From contig NC_012623.1 of NCBI RefSeq assembly GCF_000022485.1, forward strand, positions 2,444,501-2,508,500: a stretch of DNA of 64,000 nt. The letters run 5' to 3'. The notes beneath the pieces were generated by a model. The model was given only the letters and a program-made list of their open reading frames with translations. It searched no databases and was not told the DNA's origin. This document shows positions 37,231-48,312 of the stretch, piece after piece. Each line of letters begins with the position of its first letter. Positions within the stretch are counted from its first letter, which is position 1. This stretch comes from Sulfolobus islandicus Y.N.15.51. GTDB taxonomy: Archaea > Thermoproteota > Thermoprotei_A > Sulfolobales > Sulfolobaceae. The translations under genes and the position numbers were made by a program.

Positions 37231-38390
37231 TTAAGAATTCATCAATTTAAGTGCAATGTTTTTCGCATCTTCCACTGTTACCTTATTACCAGATTCAGCT
37301 AATTTCTTAATCTCAGCTAGGACTATCTTTAATTTATCTTCAGATAGGTATATTCCTTGTTCTTCTAATAATCTCCTTAAGCCATGTATCCCACTGTGCT
37401 TGCCTAATGCCAATCTTCTGAAATTACCTACTTCTTCTGGCGAAATTGGCTCATATGTGAAGGGGTTTTCTATTACTCCATGAACGTGTATCCCAGATTC
37501 GTGACCAAAGGCATTATCTCCAACAATTGCCTTGAAATAGGGCACTGGTATGCCAGTCATTTCAGCCACAAACCTACTTACCTCATACAATTTCCAAGTT
37601 TTTACATTTGTCTCATAATTTAGTAATTTCTTTATTCCCATTACTACTTCTTCTAGTGATGCATTCCCAGCTCTCTCACCTATACCATTTACAGTAACGT
37701 GAGCTTGTCTAGCACCAGCGTATACACCAGCTAATGAATTCGCTGTTGCTAAGCCGAAGTCGTTATGGCAGTGAACACTCACTATTATTCTCTCACCTAC
37801 GAAGTTTACAATTTTCTTTATCATATCATAATACTTGAAAGGATGCATAGTCCCTACTGTGTCTGGTATATTTATCCTTTCTGCCCCTGCTTCTATTGCA
37901 GTTCTAATTGCTGTGAACAAGAAGTCCTCTTCAGTTCTTGTTGCGTCCTCTGGGCTAAATTCCACTATCATACCGTGATCTTTTGCGTATTTCACGCTTT
38001 CATAGATCTTATTTAGAACTTCCTCTTTTGTCATCTTTAATTTATATTTCATGTGCAATTCTGAAGTGGCTATGAATAAGTGTATACTTGAGATTCCAGT
38101 ACTTATTGTCTTATCTATATCGTTTTTATTGGATCTAGATAATCCAATTACTTCTACTTGATCCCCTACCTCTTCGAAAATCTTTTTAGTAGCTATGAAT
38201 TCTCCTTCTGAAGATGCAGGAAAACCTGCTTCAATTACATCAACACCTAGATCTGCTAAATTTCTAGCTATCATTATTTTTTGCTCTATTGTTAGATCTA
38301 TACCGGGAGCTTGCTCACCATCTCTTAAAGTAGTATCAAATATCCTAATTTTTTTAGGCGTAGAGAATACTCATACCTCGTACGCACCAT
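37231..38390 (-). CDS. leuA: 2-isopropylmalate synthase-type enzyme, frameshift near its 5' end
   Basis: The main frame (37231-38358) holds an alpha-isopropylmalate/citramalate/homocitrate synthase catalytic domain: [27 protein letters not shown] (metal ligands) and [15 protein letters not shown]. It lacks a C-terminal LeuA regulatory domain. The only properly placed start, ATG 38390, has a TATA box about 24 nt upstream but is in another frame. Joining MVRTRYEYS to TPKKIRIFD requires removing one TC unit from the TCTCT run at 38362-38366; a -1 slip at the A7 run (38349-38355) would also restore the frame. The first in-frame ATG (38274) lies after the essential DTTLRDGEQ motif. Product may be absent, recoded or made from a weak start. 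Confidence 0.8.
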
Positions 38391-38410
38391 GATAACTTCG
38401 GTATAATGCT

Positions 38411-38418
38411 ATTTAAAA
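38411..38418 (-). promoter_or_regulatory. TATA box of the isopropylmalate synthase gene
   Basis: On the minus strand TTTTAAAT is centred about 24 nt upstream of the ATG at 38390, predicting a leaderless message that begins at that ATG. This is the main support for the start that requires a frameshift. Confidence 0.5.
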
Positions 38419-38422
38419 CTTA

Positions 38423-39052
38423 CTATTCATCATAATTTAAAACTTGTTCAATTATCATTCTGGCTATTTCTAACTTTTTTCTTTTTATCATCGAAGCTGG
38501 TACGTCTCTCTTATAGTATGGTTTAGAGTATTTTCCAATAATTCCGGATTCAAAATCCATGGCATATAATCTTATTTTCCTAGCTCCCATGTACTTTGCT
38601 AAAACTACGGCCCTATCTCCGTCAGTGAACCCACCATACAGTCTTAAACGACCAAAAGGCATCACTTGTGAATTCGGAATTACCTTATCCATCTCCTTGA
38701 CCTTAGGTAGTAAACTGATATTATCACCATGAGCCAACACTAGGTATATTGGGTTTTTATGGAAAGTTTGAAGACCATCCAAATCAGTTACCACAATATC
38801 AGGGATAACTCCTATATTTATGAGATAGTTTGTGGCACCATCCGCAGCTATTATAACGTCCTCTTCAATCTTATTTATTTTATCCAACTGAGGACTTGCT
38901 CCAACTACCGCAATTTCCCTTCCCTTAATTATGTCTCTCAATTCAGACTCATCGTACTCCTTCGTTACTAGATAGTTTAGTATTGATGCAGAAATATAGT
39001 CATCCCTTTCTTTAAATCCGAACCAACTCCTTACTATTTTATAAAAGTTCAA
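38423..39052 (-). CDS. MptE-like 6-hydroxymethylpterin diphosphokinase (DUF115)
   Basis: A 209-residue protein with the MptE pattern: GREIAVVGASPQLDKI, IIAADGATNYLINIGVIPDIVVTDLDG and FGGFTDGDRAV-like (YGGFTDGDRAVVLA). It transfers diphosphate to 6-hydroxymethyl-dihydropterin, giving the precursor for tetrahydropterin cofactors. It begins with TTG overlapping the upstream small gene by 4 bp and ends an operon that also encodes a HEPN protein. Confidence 0.85.
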   Translation of the reverse strand: MNFYKIVRSWFGFKERDDYISASILNYLVTKEYDESELRDIIKGREIAVVGASPQLDKINKIEEDVIIAADGATNYLINIGVIPDIVVTDLDGLQTFHKNPIYLVLAHGDNISLLPKVKEMDKVIPNSQVMPFGRLRLYGGFTDGDRAVVLAKYMGARKIRLYAMDFESGIIGKYSKPYYKRDVPASMIKRKKLEIARMIIEQVLNYDE

Positions 39053-39252
39053 CCATCCGAACGTACTATAAAGTAAATTATATCACCTTCCTCTTTAATT
39101 ATGTCAATGTTGTATTTACCTTTTATTGTCTCGAAATATGGATTTTTTAAATTTATCTTAAATATTACATTATTATGAAGCAAGTACTCAATTGCCTCTA
39201 ATGGATCATTCGAACATGTGTAGGAGTCTAGATCAATCGTGATATTCATCAT
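39049..39252 (-). CDS. Small protein of unknown function
   Basis: A 67-residue protein from ATG 39252, preceded by a GAGG sequence; an in-frame TTG lies 12 nt upstream and another ATG 3 nt downstream. The sequence alternates strands and one helix (LDSYTCSNDPLEAIEYLLHN), with a Cys near the helix start; a distant resemblance to TusA-like folds is possible but weak. It overlaps the HEPN gene and MptE, so it is part of the operon. Confidence 0.55.
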   Translation of the reverse strand: MMNITIDLDSYTCSNDPLEAIEYLLHNNVIFKINLKNPYFETIKGKYNIDIIKEEGDIIYFIVRSDG

Positions 39253-39625
39253 ATATTCCCTCAACCTCTTCTAGAATTTTCGTAATTTCGTCAACCAACA
39301 TTTCCGCTTCCTTATTCCTTATTATTACAGTTGGAGTTTTCAAAGAGGACTCGTTTATCAAGGTTATTGGTATTAGTTTTAGTTCGAGATCCCTTAATTT
39401 CTTCTCTATATTACTTTCATCATTAAGCATTATTGTAGTATTCCAAAGGAGTTCATATCTAAATATATCCTTTAAAGCCAATAACACTCTAGCTAAATTT
39501 TCTATAGTATCTAAGCTTCTTACCACAGTGTAGTAAAGATCTCCATCCTCAAAGGCTATTTGTGCCTCTTTTAACGTTCTTCTAGCCCTGAGCAAATATT
39601 CAGCAGCTACTAGACTTTTATCCAT
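39233..39625 (-). CDS. HEPN-like domain protein
   Basis: About 130 residues, mostly helical. The N-terminal AAEYLLRARRTLKEAQIAFEDGDLYYTVVRSLDTIENLARVLL region is HEPN-like (paired helices, double-aromatic and R residues). The usual RNase motif R-x4-6-H is not obvious, so nuclease activity is doubtful. I start it at ATG 39625, with GAGGATGA about 5-9 nt upstream. It overlaps the upstream partner by 8 bp, the arrangement seen in HEPN/MNT pairs. Confidence 0.65.
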   Translation of the reverse strand: MDKSLVAAEYLLRARRTLKEAQIAFEDGDLYYTVVRSLDTIENLARVLLALKDIFRYELLWNTTIMLNDESNIEKKLRDLELKLIPITLINESSLKTPTVIIRNKEAEMLVDEITKILEEVEGIYDEYHD

Positions 39626-39995
39626 TTTTCTCATCCTCTGAAGAATATAGTACTTTTCCATGATTATTTAGATACTCAATTATTGGTATTTCGTATTCCA
39701 ATTCCTTAGGAGATAATATTAATCCGTAGATTTTAGGTAAATCTCCATGGCTTAAGATAAAATTCTTCGTACTCTCCTTATTCTTTACCTTATTGTAGAA
39801 GAACGAAAATATTTCACCCCTAGCATAGAGTGAGATTTTGGAGACTTTATCTAACACTAATAAATAAATTACCTCCTCAGTTTCATCAAATTTTTCAAAA
39901 GATTTTCCACCAACTATAATCTTTTTCACGTAATCCCCGTACCATTCTATAAAAAGAGAGGATAAGTCCTCAATTACACTTAGAAGTAACTTCAT
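39618..39995 (-). CDS. Nucleotidyltransferase-like protein, degenerate (possible HEPN partner)
   Basis: A 125-residue alpha/beta protein. Helix-strand order and the GGKSFEKFDETEEVIYLLVLD region recall the GS-x10-DxD motif of minimal nucleotidyltransferases, but the second serine and the DxD are not clear, suggesting loss of activity or a distant fold. It sits directly before the HEPN gene with overlapping ends. Family assignment is tentative. Confidence 0.45.
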   Translation of the reverse strand: MKLLLSVIEDLSSLFIEWYGDYVKKIIVGGKSFEKFDETEEVIYLLVLDKVSKISLYARGEIFSFFYNKVKNKESTKNFILSHGDLPKIYGLILSPKELEYEIPIIEYLNNHGKVLYSSEDEKNG

Positions 39996-40027
39996 GTTTA
40001 ATAGTTAGTTACTCAATATAAAAAATT

Positions 40028-40531
40028 ATGAATGAGAATGCCGAAAGTTACTTGAAGGAGCGAATTAGTATCACTTTACCAATTCTAAACATATCTGTAC
40101 CTTGTAATACTACTTGTATTATGACGAGTAAGTATAAACATCTTCTCTCAATAGAGAATTTCAAGGCACAATTAGAAATATTAGATAGTCTTATTAATTT
40201 AATTGAAGATAAAATATACACGCTAAGATATGAGATCGAGGATAAGTTCTCTCACTATAAGGCTAACATTAATATAGATAATTTAGTATATGCGATTTAC
40301 AAGATGATTGAGGAGGGTGGAAATATGGTCCTAGGCGAAAAGATATATTTCGGAAATAAGGAAGTAGCTTACGGTGATTATACTGTTTTAATAGGCTTCC
40401 ACAGTCTTGTTGAAAAGATTGTAAAGACTGATTCTAACATTAGATCATTATGTGATGAGATAAGATATTTAAGCGAGTCCACATGGGAACATTTTGACAA
40501 GAATATAAGGGGGTCTTTAAATGAAAGTTAG
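40028..40531 (+). CDS. Hypothetical protein next to PTPS
   Basis: A 167-residue mixed alpha/beta protein with a CNTTC pair near residue 27 and a long helical middle. The order of segments ([18 protein letters not shown], later [13 protein letters not shown]) faintly resembles a GTP cyclohydrolase IB-type fold, but I cannot confirm it. It overlaps the PTPS gene by 11 bp and is divergent from the HEPN operon, so a role in pterin synthesis is likely by context. Confidence 0.55.
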   Translation: MNENAESYLKERISITLPILNISVPCNTTCIMTSKYKHLLSIENFKAQLEILDSLINLIEDKIYTLRYEIEDKFSHYKANINIDNLVYAIYKMIEEGGNMVLGEKIYFGNKEVAYGDYTVLIGFHSLVEKIVKTDSNIRSLCDEIRYLSESTWEHFDKNIRGSLNES

Positions 40532-40937
40532 AGTTGGTATTGAAGGAATCACAATGGATTCGGCTCATTATACCTTATCGTCATATGCTGATAGCCAAAT
40601 TCATGGTCATACGTACATTATTAATGTGGAAGTTGAGGGTGAAGTCAATGAGAAATCTGGATTTGTAGTAGACTTTAACTTACTTAAAAAGATGGTTAGA
40701 GAGGTAATACAAGAGTGGGATCATAAACTTATCATACCTAAGGTTGACTTAGATAAGTCGAGGTTTGAAGGTCCGTTCAGGGTGGATTACAAGGTAATAG
40801 ATGCTCCATTTCCTACTGCTGAGTATATAGGTATTGAAATAGCAAAGGACATATATCTAAAACTGAATAAAAAGTACAGAATACTTTTAAAGATATATGA
40901 GGGAAAGGACTCTTATGCAATTATAGAGTATCCATAG
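40521..40937 (+). CDS. 6-pyruvoyltetrahydropterin synthase/QueD family protein
   Basis: A 138-residue PTPS fold. Zinc ligands are H in DSAHYT and the IHGHTY pair; WDHKLIIP and [12 protein letters not shown] complete the family pattern. In canonical PTPS/QueD a Cys lies four residues before the HGH; here that position is Asp (DSQIHGH), so the usual catalytic Cys is missing. Crenarchaeal PTPS variants are thought to feed 6-hydroxymethyl-dihydropterin synthesis, which matches the nearby MptE-like and DHPS-related genes. Confidence 0.85.
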   Translation: MKVRVGIEGITMDSAHYTLSSYADSQIHGHTYIINVEVEGEVNEKSGFVVDFNLLKKMVREVIQEWDHKLIIPKVDLDKSRFEGPFRVDYKVIDAPFPTAEYIGIEIAKDIYLKLNKKYRILLKIYEGKDSYAIIEYP

Positions 40938-40956
40938 TCAATAGATCTTTTGTCAA

Positions 40957-41400
40957 TTAGGAGGAGAAAATTAGAAAGCGTAAGCCTATGTTGTCAATCC
41001 ACCTACATTCTTTAGATTCCTTTCTTTTCTTGAAACAGAGAATGGAATTATCGTCAAATCTAAAACACCATTCTTTACCCTGCTCAAGTTGCTTAAATAG
41101 CTGATTTATATTTTTCACACTCTCTTCTTCTCCATTGCACAAATATCCGTAGATCTCATATCTTTTTATGATCAGGTCATTATCAAATACAAATACCCCA
41201 CCAAATATTGCGGGATAGCATAACTTCTTGTCCCTATTCCCGCATGCAATATCTATCCTAAAAGATTTAGATAGTTTTAAGAGAAAGTCCTTTACATCTT
41301 CATCTGCATTCTTGAGCGTAATTATTGGGGGAATTACACTGAAGACAAACGTAATATTATCGATCTCTTTTCTTATCATGCTCGGTATGGAAATTATCAT
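40957..41400 (-). CDS. Hypothetical protein
   Basis: A 147-residue protein with five cysteines, including IACGNRDKKLCYPA and a C-terminal ECRW. The N-terminal part may start at ATG 41379 instead. It overlaps the dihydropteroate-synthase-related gene by 23-44 bp and follows it on the same strand. I do not recognise the family. Confidence 0.5.
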   Translation of the reverse strand: MIISIPSMIRKEIDNITFVFSVIPPIITLKNADEDVKDFLLKLSKSFRIDIACGNRDKKLCYPAIFGGVFVFDNDLIIKRYEIYGYLCNGEEESVKNINQLFKQLEQGKEWCFRFDDNSILCFKKRKESKECRWIDNIGLRFLIFSS

Positions 41401-42856
41401 TAATTATCTTTTTGAATAATGGTTTGTCCTGGATATAATTTTTATCGAGTTGGTACGCAATTTCAGCCTTTGCTAGTTCATATCCTATATATACTGCATG
41501 CTCTTTGCTAATATCCTTAACTCTTCTAATTAATTCTCTACCGATACTAAGTCCATTTTTCCCTTTTATTGTTACCTTGTTTTTACCTATCCATTTTACT
41601 CCAAATCCGTCTTCGCTCACGAAAATTTTAGCGAATCCACTTTTGTCCATTTCTGGCTCTATATACTCATTAACAATTACGTCAGCGCCAAAATTCTCCC
41701 TAAATATTCTCTTATCCTTAAGTACGAGCAAATCTATGCCTATATCTTTAGGAAGCCTATTTTCCTTCAAAGCTATACTTATCATTTTCGTAGCTTGTGA
41801 TAATTCCCAACTGCTCCACTTCGTTTTACCCTTTTCCATAATTAGCAAGTTAGAAACTCCCAACTCTCCAGCAATAGCAGAGAGAAGTGCGTTAACTCCC
41901 AAACTATCCGCATCAATGAGTTCAGTTACGTTAAGAATTCCCATTAAAATCGGTATATCTTGTAACTTTTCCCTCACGTACTTATACTCAATTATACTAT
42001 TTACTAACCCTCTTAGAGGTGGTGACAACACTGGATCTGCTATTAACTTATCGAATCCCTTCTGTTTAGCTTTTCTAACTAGATCAACAGTTATCTCTCC
42101 TCTATTTTCAGTATTGAATGGGGCTACAACAAATGCTGCTTCTCTCCTAATTTCCTCAAGTTCCTCCAAGTTAGTTTCATTTAAGTTAAATACGAATGAA
42201 GCTCCAGCTCTTACACCCTCTTTTAATTCCCTAGGCGATTCAGCATCTATTCCAACAACATGTCCGTAATCCACCAATTGTTTAACCTTGTTTTTGACTT
42301 CATCCAAATCGTAGTGGCCTACCGGAAGACCTAATACTACTACATTAATGTTTCTCCTTAGTCTCTCTAATTTCTCGAATTCTTGCTTATTATCTATTTC
42401 CAAAAATATTCTGAAAGGAGGCGGATAATTTGTAATCTTCACCCCATTTATTTCGAAAGAAATCTTAGCCTCTTCTTCTATTTTTCTTAGCTTCTCCTCT
42501 ATGTTGTCCATTTTACCTATAATCTTATCAGCGGGTTCTGTTGTAGAGAGTTGTACTCCATTTTTTAAGGCCTCAATTACCCTAGGTAGATCCCAAGCTT
42601 CCTCTGTTCCTTTGAACGTTTTCACTCCCGTAACTTCTTCAACAATTTTAGCGTCGCCATATACCATACCAGGTAAAAGTATGTAATCTACATCATATTT
42701 CGTCTGCTTCAAGTTCTCTGCTATAAACTTTGTACTCATTAGTGAGGCAACGGGATAGTTAAGTACTTTAATCTCGACCTTGGTATCTTTAATGTTCTTA
42801 GCAACTTCAGAAAGTATTGGTGCAGCTAGAGTTCCAGTTACTACTAATACTTTCAC
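41357..42856 (-). CDS. Dihydropteroate synthase-related protein
   Basis: A 499-residue protein of the archaeal DHPS-related family (TIGR00284 type). The N-terminal 140 residues form a separate domain (VLVVTGTLAAPILSEVAKNI); the C-terminal TIM-barrel part has LIADPVLSPPLRGL and ILMGILNVTELIDADSLG, where DHPS would have NVTPDSFSDG. It probably acts in synthesis of a modified pterin cofactor. It is divergent from thioredoxin reductase across 92 bp. Confidence 0.85.
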   Translation of the reverse strand: MKVLVVTGTLAAPILSEVAKNIKDTKVEIKVLNYPVASLMSTKFIAENLKQTKYDVDYILLPGMVYGDAKIVEEVTGVKTFKGTEEAWDLPRVIEALKNGVQLSTTEPADKIIGKMDNIEEKLRKIEEEAKISFEINGVKITNYPPPFRIFLEIDNKQEFEKLERLRRNINVVVLGLPVGHYDLDEVKNKVKQLVDYGHVVGIDAESPRELKEGVRAGASFVFNLNETNLEELEEIRREAAFVVAPFNTENRGEITVDLVRKAKQKGFDKLIADPVLSPPLRGLVNSIIEYKYVREKLQDIPILMGILNVTELIDADSLGVNALLSAIAGELGVSNLLIMEKGKTKWSSWELSQATKMISIALKENRLPKDIGIDLLVLKDKRIFRENFGADVIVNEYIEPEMDKSGFAKIFVSEDGFGVKWIGKNKVTIKGKNGLSIGRELIRRVKDISKEHAVYIGYELAKAEIAYQLDKNYIQDKPLFKKIINDNFHTEHDKKRDR

Positions 42857-42921
42857 ACATTTATTCTAGTTTTTACGGTATTTAATTTCACGTTTTTAGA
42901 ATCGTTGAACAAAACTCTTAA

Positions 42922-44711
<1,790 letters not shown>

Positions 44712-46560
44712 CTGAGGGATGTATTTTATTAAGTGCATCTATTAAGTCTTCTTTAGTTAGCGTTCTATTGCTTTCTCCTCTCAAGATACTCTTTAACACT
44801 TTCATCTTAGCCTCTCTCGCTAATGCAGATAAGTCAGCCCCTGAATAACCTTCCGTCTGCTCTGCTAAAATTCCGCAATCTACTTTTTCGCATTCCTCTT
44901 TTCCAATATATTTCATTAGTATATCTAGCCTCTCTTCCCTATTTGGAAGTGGCATATGAATAATTTTATCAAATCTGCCTGGTCTCAATAGAGCTGGATC
45001 TATGGCTTTTAATCTATTTGTAGTCCCTATTACAACTACTTCCTTCAAACTTCTTATTCCATCCATCTCTGTTAACAGTTGATTAACAATTCTCGAAGAA
45101 TCTGTATAACTCTTATAGTTTCTTTTAGATGCAATTGCATCTAGCTCGTCTAATAAAACTATTGCGGGCTTGTTTTCCCTCGCTCTGTTAAATACTTCCT
45201 TAATTGCTGCTATTGCACCCTCGTACCCTTTATACATAATCTCAGCTCCACTTAACGCAATTAACTTGACGTTAAGTGTTTTAGCCAATGCCTTAGCCAT
45301 CATGGTCTTACCTACACCCGGGGGTCCGTAAAGCAATATTCCCCTAATTGGAGGAACTTTCAATTGTTCCAATAATTTATAGTGATATAATTGTAACTCT
45401 AACAATTCTTTTAATTCAGTCTTTATCTCGTTATAGCCTCCTATATCATTTAAAGTTAATTTCTCTCCTAGCTCATTTTCCTCTTCTCCTTTACGTACCC
45501 TTCTTTCAAAATCAAGTCTGAATTTCTCATAATCTTCTATCATTTGTAGCGTTATACTAGGCTTATATTTTTTGATCAACTCAATGAAATCTGCCATAGT
45601 TATTTTCCTATATGCACCTTTTTCTATTGCTTCAGATGCAACTTTCCTCGCTGCCTCTTGACATAAATTAGCCAAGTCCGCTCCACTATACCTCTCAGTA
45701 ATTTCAGCTAATTTATCAAAGTCTACATCTTCAGCCAACGGTTTCCCTTTACAATGTATTTGTAAAATTTGTTTCCTAGCCTCTTTGTTTGGTGGGCCAA
45801 TGTAAATTAATTTATCAAATCTACCAGCTCTGAGTAATGCCTTATCTAACATTTGGGGAACATTCGTAGACCCTACTACTATTACACCGTCCTCACTATG
45901 TAATCCATCAATTTCCGATAACATTAGGGATAATAATCTAGGTGTTACAGAGTCACCAGTGTGAGACTCTCTTTTAACACCTATTGTGTCTATCTCATCA
46001 AAGAATAGAATACATGGGGAGTTTTTTCTAGCATTATTAAATAACTCTCTCAGTCTAGCTTCACTCTCTCCATACCACTTGCTCATAATATCACTTATGT
46101 TAACGTAGAGAAAGTTTAATTTAGATTCGTTAGCTAATGCTCTCATCATCATAGTTTTTCCGCAACCTGGAGGGCCAAACAATAACATCCCCTTAGGCGG
46201 TTTTAAGCCATATTTCATTGCGATATCCCTATTTTTTAAGGGCAATTCTATGTACTCTTTTATCTCTTTTTTTGCATCCTCATATCCCCCTATATCATTC
46301 CAAGTTATCTTTTTATCCTCTACCTCGATTTTTTTCTTCTGTGATTTATTCTGTAATTGCAAAGCTTTATCGGAATAGGCAAATTTGGCAGTGGATTTTC
46401 CAAAAATCTTCATGAGTATGATTATTAGTACTGCTAAGCTAATAAATATAATTGCTAAGTTAAGTACGGGCTCTATCAATTTAAATCAAGAGTAATATCT
46501 GCCTTTATGATTATAAGCTTATTTCAAAACTTTTTATCTAGAAAAGGACTTAATTAGTAT

Positions 46561-48117
46561 CTACTTATAAATATCTTTTCTCAAATCTTCTAGAATTTTG
46601 ATGTGGGCATTATATCCAGGAGCGCCGGTAACACCACCACCTGGATGAGTTCCAGATCCACAAAGGTAAAGTCCCTTTATTGGTGTGGTATAATCACTAT
46701 AACCTATTAATGGCCGGAAGAAGTATAATTGATCTGGAGTCATATCTAGATGAAAAATATTCCCTCCACTAATTCCGAACCTCCTCTCAATGTCCAATGG
46801 TGTTAAAACTTCATACCTAATAGGTCTGAAATTTGGTGCGAATTCCCTAATTTTCTCAAACGTTATTTCGGCAATTCTATCTTTCATTTCATCATTTTTC
46901 TTACTGTCGTAAACCAAGTATTGCCCAAATATGGAGAAGGAGAACTTCCCTTGTGGAGCTACTGTAGGGTCTACGGAGGATTGAATGTTAATGGAAAGCC
47001 AAGGTTCCTTAGAGTATCCTAATGTTCTAGCGTCGTCATAAGCTTTCTCTATATATTTCATGTTTGGCATTATCAATTCAGAAGCCACATGTTCGGGTGA
47101 TAGGCTCTTACCATTGCCAAAATCTGGTAATTCCTCCAAGTATCCAACGATCTTAAATGACACACCAACGTTTTTCAAAGCTTTTACTCTTCTAATGAAA
47201 TCTTCCTCTAGATTTGCATTTCTTAAAAGTTTAAAGAACGTTGTTTTAGGATCAGCATTTGAAACGACAATTTTAGCGTTTATTATTTTTCCATTTTTAA
47301 GTTTGATACCTTCTACCTTTCCATTCTTTACTAATATCTCATCAACTTCCGCATTAGTGTAAATCTCAGCCCCAAGGTATTCAGCTGATCTTTTAAGAGC
47401 TTGAGTAACCCCTCCCATTCCTCCTTCTACGTAACCCCAAGCTCCTTTCACACCATTTACTTCACCTATAACATGATGAGCAAGTACATATGCCGTTCCC
47501 GGAGTCGAAGGTGAGGCAAAGGTTCCTACGACAGAGTCTTCTGCCAATGCTGATTTAACTTCATCTGTTTCAAAATACTCATCAAGTAATGATTTTGCAT
47601 CTTGCATGAAGGTTCTTAAGAAACTTAGCGCTAATTCTTCATTCACGTTTCCCTTAAACATCTCAAGTAAGTTCTTAGCCTCATCTATATGTGGAGGAGG
47701 GTTTAACATCAAGAAATCTGCTATCTCAGCGAATACGTCCCAGAATTTAACCCATTTTTCATAATTCTTTGCATCTTTTTTTGAGAATTTTTCTATTTCT
47801 TTCTTAGTTTTTTCTAGACTTAACCAGACGTATAATTTTTTACCATTTTCAAATGGCAAAAATAATCCCGGATCTTTTAAATAAACCTTTAATCCAAACT
47901 CTCTTAGTTTTAATTCCTCTATTATCTTAGGTCTCAATAGGCTAAGCACATAAGCACCAGTGGAAACTTTAATACCTGGCCATAACTCCTCAGTAATCGA
48001 CGCACCACCCACTATTTCCCTTCTCTCAAATACAGCAACTTTTAGTCCAGCCTTGGCTAGATATGCTGCTGTAACTAGTCCATTATGCCCTCCACCAATA
48101 ATTGCTACATCTATCAT
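46561..48117 (-). CDS. FAD-dependent oxidoreductase, CrtI/phytoene desaturase-like
   Basis: A 518-residue flavoprotein. The N-terminal VAIIGGGHNGLVTAAYLAKAGLKV is the FAD loop, followed by RREIVGGASITEELWPG; the C-terminal LYLCGSGTHPGGGVTGAPG closes the FAD site. It is closest to the PYROXD2-type branch rather than true carotenoid desaturases. Its ATG overlaps the stop of a 53-aa membrane protein gene, hinting at a membrane partner. The substrate is unknown. Confidence 0.83.
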   Translation of the reverse strand: MIDVAIIGGGHNGLVTAAYLAKAGLKVAVFERREIVGGASITEELWPGIKVSTGAYVLSLLRPKIIEELKLREFGLKVYLKDPGLFLPFENGKKLYVWLSLEKTKKEIEKFSKKDAKNYEKWVKFWDVFAEIADFLMLNPPPHIDEAKNLLEMFKGNVNEELALSFLRTFMQDAKSLLDEYFETDEVKSALAEDSVVGTFASPSTPGTAYVLAHHVIGEVNGVKGAWGYVEGGMGGVTQALKRSAEYLGAEIYTNAEVDEILVKNGKVEGIKLKNGKIINAKIVVSNADPKTTFFKLLRNANLEEDFIRRVKALKNVGVSFKIVGYLEELPDFGNGKSLSPEHVASELIMPNMKYIEKAYDDARTLGYSKEPWLSINIQSSVDPTVAPQGKFSFSIFGQYLVYDSKKNDEMKDRIAEITFEKIREFAPNFRPIRYEVLTPLDIERRFGISGGNIFHLDMTPDQLYFFRPLIGYSDYTTPIKGLYLCGSGTHPGGGVTGAPGYNAHIKILEDLRKDIYK

Positions 48118-48275
48118 TTAGCTCGCCTTATAGTTAGCCATACTAGAAATCCTATTCCAACTCCTAAAGCCCCAAATCCTATGGAGATATATGTAAATGT
48201 TTCAATCGTTTGAACAATTGGTGGTGTTATAGTTTGTGTGGCCGTAGCCAATACTGTTATGGGTAACATTGACAT
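48114..48275 (-). CDS. 53-residue single-pass membrane protein
   Basis: ATG at 48273-48275 (or 48267-48269, better spaced to a TATA-like box near 48295) opens a frame ending TGA at 48114-48116. The product has a short N-terminal hydrophobic part, a T/P-rich stretch (TATQTITPPIVQTIET), then a membrane helix (YISIGFGALGVGIGFLVW) and a basic end (TIRRAK). Its stop overlaps the oxidoreductase ATG (ATGA), so the two are translated together; it may anchor that enzyme. Confidence 0.65.
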   Translation of the reverse strand: MSMLPITVLATATQTITPPIVQTIETFTYISIGFGALGVGIGFLVWLTIRRAK

Positions 48276-48312
48276 AAACTTAAAAATAAATACTTATAAC
48301 CTTATTGCAAAT

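Noticed and set aside
41505-42269. 254-codon plus-strand frame opposite the DHPS-related gene
   Set aside because: Antisense shadow; composition is typical of reverse translation of an archaeal coding strand and no domain is visible.
48238-48312. N-terminal extension of the alkaline-phosphatase-superfamily protein
   Set aside because: It covers the promoter and the start of the divergent 53-aa membrane protein; ATG 48313 begins the conserved part.
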